Source: Willaertia magna
Taxonomy: Eukaryota > Heterolobosea > Eutetramitea > Acrasida > Naegleriidae
DNA length: 35,462 bases
Direction of reading: 5' to 3'
Assembly: GCA_902984215.1 (NCBI GenBank)
Contig: CADWAF010000779.1
Span: 1 to 35,462 of the forward strand
This document shows, one piece after another, positions 32,070 through 35,462 of this stretch. The translations under genes were made by a program, and so were the position numbers. Positions within the stretch are counted from its first letter, which is position 1, and each line of letters opens with the position of its first letter. Below the pieces are notes generated by a model that saw nothing but the letters and a program-made list of their open reading frames with translations, had not been told where the DNA came from and did not search any database.

Positions 32070-32312
32070 TATTTTTTACAACAAATTTTAGTAAATTGTA
32101 TAAATGGTTGGAAGGTATTGTTTCTCACAAATCATTGTGGTTCAATCTTACTGTATCAGCAAAGGATAGACCCAAACGTAATTTTAAAGTGGCCAATTAG
32201 TTAATTGTTCTTTCGTTTGCTCTATTCCAAAAAGAAGCCTAATAATAAAAAAACTAAAAATTACATTGGAATTTCTTAATCGAAAGACAACATTAAAAAA
32301 CAAAAGGCAAAA
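32070..32312. promoter_or_regulatory. Divergent promoter, LOG and RimK-like genes
   Basis: 243 bp between start codons, of more mixed composition than other spacers. No recognised motif beyond A-rich leaders on both sides. Confidence 0.4.
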
Positions 32313-33779
32313 ATGAGTAGCCAACAAGAAGAACAACAATCAAATAATAATAATAACAATATCAGCAACAATAATGAAGAACAATCCTTAGATAACAACA
32401 TTATTGATAACAACAATAACTCAACAAGTGATTCATTGTCAACAACATCTAATAATACTCCTCCAACAACTATTAGTTTAGCTCAAACAATAGATAATTT
32501 AAATTTAGAGGAAAATGATTCATCAAAAGAAGAACAAGTTGATGTAAGTGCAGGATATGAATCTGGAGAAGAAAATCCAAAATCCGAAACACCTCAATAT
32601 ATAACCATTAAAGTACCAAAAAGTGCAATTAAATATAATATTAAACCAATGGTTATTGGAGAGAGTGGTATTGTATTTCACAATGCACAAGATCTAACAT
32701 ATTATACAAATAGAAAATTAAAGAATCCATCATTAACAGTTTGGATCTTAACAGCCAATGCCAGTAATATACTTTATGCTAATAAACGTATATTTGAAGC
32801 AGGATGGAAGAAGAATATTCAAGTAAGAGTAATGGAGATTAGTAAATTTGAAATAGTTGTAACACAACAATCATCTAATACAATTTTATATGAAGGATCA
32901 ACAGTTGAATTACCAGATGTTGTTATACCAAGATTAGGAGCAAGAATTGATTATTTTGGAATGGCAGTGTTAAGACAATTTGAAAAGATTGGTAAGCCAT
33001 TAGTTTTAAATCCAGCTGAGGGTATAGAAATAGCAAGAGATAAATTATATACTCTACAACAATTAAGTGCTTATGGTTTACCTTTCCCTAAAACAATGAT
33101 TGCTAAATTCCCACTTGATTTAGATTCAATTGAAAGAAATTTTGAATATCCAATCATTTTAAAGAAATCTTCTGGATCACAAGGTAAAGGTGTAATGTTA
33201 ATACAAAACAGAGAACAATTATCTGATTTATCTGATATGATAGATTCTACTAAACCTTTAATCTTTCAAGAATTTATTAAAAAGTCACAAGGTAAAGATA
33301 TTCGTGTAATTGTTGTTGGTGGAAAAGCAATTGGTGCAATGATGAGAGTTGCAAAGAAAGGTTTTAAAGCTAATTTTCATCAAGGTGGTTATGTTAAACC
33401 AATTAAATTACGTCCAGAAGTTGAGTGGTTGGCTGTAGAAACTGCTCGTTTATGTAAATTAGATATTGCTGGTGTTGATATCCTAATTGACCAAGATTCA
33501 TATAAAATTTGTGAGATTAATAGTTCACCTGGTTTCCAAGGTTTTGAATTAGCAACAGGTGTTGATGTAGCTGAAACTATGTTAACTTTTTGTCAAGTAC
33601 GTAGTGGTGTTTATAAACAATCACAAGAATTTGATTTGAAGAAAAAGAAAATTGTTACAGTTCCTGTTGAAGCTGAAATGCTACTGGTAGGTACTCATTC
33701 CGAAAAGAAACTTGATGATAATACAAGTACAGGAGAAGTTAGTCCAACAACAAGTGAAGGAGAAAATCAATTCAAGTAA
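32313..33779 (+). CDS. RimK-like ATP-grasp ligase
   Basis: 488 residues, intronless. The first ~105 residues are Asn/Gln/Ser/Glu-rich. From about 140 it follows bacterial RimK closely: LTVWILTANASNILYANKRI (N-terminal RimK domain), LPDVVIPRLGARIDYFGMAV, then the ATP-grasp domain with ARDKL, YPIILKKSSGSQGKGVML (ATP-binding lysines and Gly loop), IFQEFI, GKDIRVIVVGGKAIGAM and the metal-binding end DILIDQDSYKICEINSSPGF. RimK adds glutamates to ribosomal protein S6; the eukaryotic RIMKL enzymes make N-acetylaspartylglutamate and related peptides, so the substrate here is open. Closeness to the bacterial form leaves lateral or organellar ancestry possible. All catalytic motifs are intact. Confidence 0.9.
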   Translation: MSSQQEEQQSNNNNNNISNNNEEQSLDNNIIDNNNNSTSDSLSTTSNNTPPTTISLAQTIDNLNLEENDSSKEEQVDVSAGYESGEENPKSETPQYITIKVPKSAIKYNIKPMVIGESGIVFHNAQDLTYYTNRKLKNPSLTVWILTANASNILYANKRIFEAGWKKNIQVRVMEISKFEIVVTQQSSNTILYEGSTVELPDVVIPRLGARIDYFGMAVLRQFEKIGKPLVLNPAEGIEIARDKLYTLQQLSAYGLPFPKTMIAKFPLDLDSIERNFEYPIILKKSSGSQGKGVMLIQNREQLSDLSDMIDSTKPLIFQEFIKKSQGKDIRVIVVGGKAIGAMMRVAKKGFKANFHQGGYVKPIKLRPEVEWLAVETARLCKLDIAGVDILIDQDSYKICEINSSPGFQGFELATGVDVAETMLTFCQVRSGVYKQSQEFDLKKKKIVTVPVEAEMLLVGTHSEKKLDDNTSTGEVSPTTSEGENQFK

Positions 33780-33865
33780 TAAATTATGTATTAAAACAAA
33801 ATGATAGCTATCCTATTATTAATATTATAATAGAATAAACAATTATTTTTGAACTCAAAATAAAA

Positions 33866-35425
33866 ATGAAAAGACTCTTAACTTTAAATCGTCATCTCTT
33901 TACTTCTTGTTCCTCCGATAAAAGGGTGGCAAGTTCTCTATTTAATAATAGTAAACTCATTGCTTCAAATAAAATATCTAATTTTTCAACATGTTTATTT
34001 AACAAATCTACTACACAAAAGTTTGATGAGAAAATTGATGTAGAAATTATGCAAGCCATTCAACAGAGAATTAAAGAATACAATCAAAAAATTAAAGATT
34101 ATCAAGGAGAAAATAAAAATATTAATAATATTTTAACAAAAGAAGAGTTAAAGGATTTTGCAAGTTGTCATAATAATACTGGATATTATTATTTAAATCA
34201 ATTAAACAAACCAAAAGAAGCACTATTTTATTTTTTACAAAGTTTAAAATATAATTCTAATGATCCAGTTATTTTATTTAATACAGCTTGTTTATTTGAA
34301 AGAGAAAATCGTATAGATTCAGCATCTTCTTTATTTTTAAAATGTTTACAAATAGATCCATATTTTATAGATGCTAAATTACATATTTGTGCAATTTTTT
34401 TACAATCTAAAGATTTAGAAGAATCATCAAAATATCAATGCGTAGAGTTTTTATATAAAGATTTAATAACCACTCACAATCATATTAATTCTAAATTAGA
34501 ATTAGCTTTATTATATGCAAGAAAGGGTGAATATCAACAACAAGTACAAAATGAATCTTTAGAAATACTTGATGATTTATTATCAGATTTAATTGATGAT
34601 AATATCTCTAAAGAAGTAGATGTTAAGTTATCTGAAAGAAATGCACCAGAAGAATATAAAACTAATTTAATTGAAATTATTCATAAATTTATGAAAGGTT
34701 ATACTAAAAAGGAAATGCATGAATTATTAGAGGGAATTGAACAAGTTGATAATAATAATGAAGAATTATTTGATGATGAAGAGAATACTGATTTATCTTA
34801 TCGTTATCAACAAACAGATATTGCCTCTTTTTCTGATATTATAAATGTAAAATGTTATTTATTAAAACAATTTAAAAGAGTACATGATGCTTGTACTTTA
34901 TATAAATTTATAATTGAAAGATTTGAGAAAAAGAAACTTGAAGATAATGAATTATTTGAGTTAGTCACAGAAATTATGGATGTTAATTTATTAACACAAG
35001 CAGTTGATTTAATACCTGAGAATCAATTCCCTAGAATTTATATGAATTATGGTATTTTATTAAATTCAAAAGGACAAGTAGATGAATCATTAAAACAACT
35101 TGAAAAAGCTATGGATCTTTCAAAAGGAAGAGATACAGAAATTTTATCATGTTTAGCTTATTATATGCAAGAAAAGAATTCTAAGGTTTCTGAAATGTTA
35201 TATAAACGAGTACTTTCTTTACAACCTGATCATTTCCAACATTATATTGCTTATAGTAACTTTTTATATTTACATGGAAGAATGGGAGAGGCTATTGGCT
35301 TATTGGAAAGAACCATGAAGAGATATCCTCAAATGTCAGAAGCACTCTCTAAGCAAATAGAATTATTAAAAGGTGTAAGTAATGGTAATTTTAGTGGTGC
35401 TTTTGGTTTTAATCCACAACAATAA
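33866..35425 (+). CDS. TPR protein, probably mitochondrial
   Basis: 519 residues, intronless. The start (MKRLLTLNRHLFTSCSSDKR), rich in Arg, Ser and Leu and without acidic residues for the first 17 positions, looks like a mitochondrial presequence. TPR helices are clear at about 95-175 (NNTGYYYLNQLNKPKEALFYF then PVILFNTACLFERENRIDSA then FLKCLQIDPYFIDA) and again near the C-terminus (YMNYGILLNSKGQVDESLKQ, then YKRVLSLQPDHFQHYIAYSN). The central part (about 240-310) is acidic. TPRs are protein-interaction scaffolds; the partners cannot be read from the sequence. It lies 86 bp downstream of the RimK-like gene on the same strand. Confidence 0.85.
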   Translation: MKRLLTLNRHLFTSCSSDKRVASSLFNNSKLIASNKISNFSTCLFNKSTTQKFDEKIDVEIMQAIQQRIKEYNQKIKDYQGENKNINNILTKEELKDFASCHNNTGYYYLNQLNKPKEALFYFLQSLKYNSNDPVILFNTACLFERENRIDSASSLFLKCLQIDPYFIDAKLHICAIFLQSKDLEESSKYQCVEFLYKDLITTHNHINSKLELALLYARKGEYQQQVQNESLEILDDLLSDLIDDNISKEVDVKLSERNAPEEYKTNLIEIIHKFMKGYTKKEMHELLEGIEQVDNNNEELFDDEENTDLSYRYQQTDIASFSDIINVKCYLLKQFKRVHDACTLYKFIIERFEKKKLEDNELFELVTEIMDVNLLTQAVDLIPENQFPRIYMNYGILLNSKGQVDESLKQLEKAMDLSKGRDTEILSCLAYYMQEKNSKVSEMLYKRVLSLQPDHFQHYIAYSNFLYLHGRMGEAIGLLERTMKRYPQMSEALSKQIELLKGVSNGNFSGAFGFNPQQ

Positions 35426-35462
35426 AATGTTACAATGATTTACTAACTATAGTTAATTTCTT

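Overview
The window is nuclear DNA of an AT-rich, gene-dense, free-living amoeboid eukaryote. The evidence is 19 spliceosomal GT-AG introns, asparagine- and glutamine-rich proteins, a eukaryotic 5S rRNA gene, and eukaryote-only proteins (Cdc48/p97, COP9 signalosome subunit 1, class I PI3-kinase, PI4-kinase beta, F-box proteins, mitochondrial-type PPR and TPR proteins). The very short introns (37-72 nt, median 45) and intergenic gaps of 0-30 bp suggest a heterolobosean (Naegleria/Willaertia type). A dictyostelid is less likely. The organism call is inference, not a search result.

Layout. 1-11 kb: a weak F-box/DUF4116-like protein; a spliced membrane protein divergent from an F-box protein across only 27 bp; Cdc48/p97 with a 5S rRNA gene 34 bp upstream of its start codon; a spliced multi-membrane-span protein that starts MCWS; COP9 signalosome subunit 1 (415 aa, two exons); and an Asn-rich protein with a C-terminal ubiquitin-like domain. 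11-21 kb: an Asn-rich acidic protein; PI4-kinase III beta; a small zinc-ribbon protein; a truncated second copy of that zinc-ribbon gene directly in front of a spliced mitochondrial PPR protein; and a three-exon class I PI3-kinase of 1314 aa. 21-29 kb: a Ser/Asn/Gln-rich protein with SP/TP motifs; a seven-exon gene for a seven-transmembrane receptor-like protein with a Cys-rich ectodomain; and an exostosin (GT47) locus where two + strand reading frames overlap. 29-35 kb: a secreted FG-GAP-type protein, a five-exon acid lipase, a LOG-type phosphoribohydrolase, a RimK-like ATP-grasp ligase and a mitochondrial TPR protein.

How the genes relate. There is no operon logic, but themes recur. Ubiquitin/cullin functions (F-box, Cdc48, COP9 signalosome, ubiquitin-like domain) lie in the first 11 kb. 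Two phosphoinositide kinases (PI4K beta and Ras-binding class I PI3K) lie within 9 kb. A run of secretory-pathway products (7TM receptor, glycosyltransferase, FG-GAP protein, lipase) lies between 23 and 31 kb.

Splice sites were placed by eye using GT-AG, phase and protein continuity. All 19 introns keep G at +5 and T at +6 of the donor (15 are GTAAGT). That regularity makes the exostosin locus, which has no consensus intron to join its two frames, the main unresolved point in the window.
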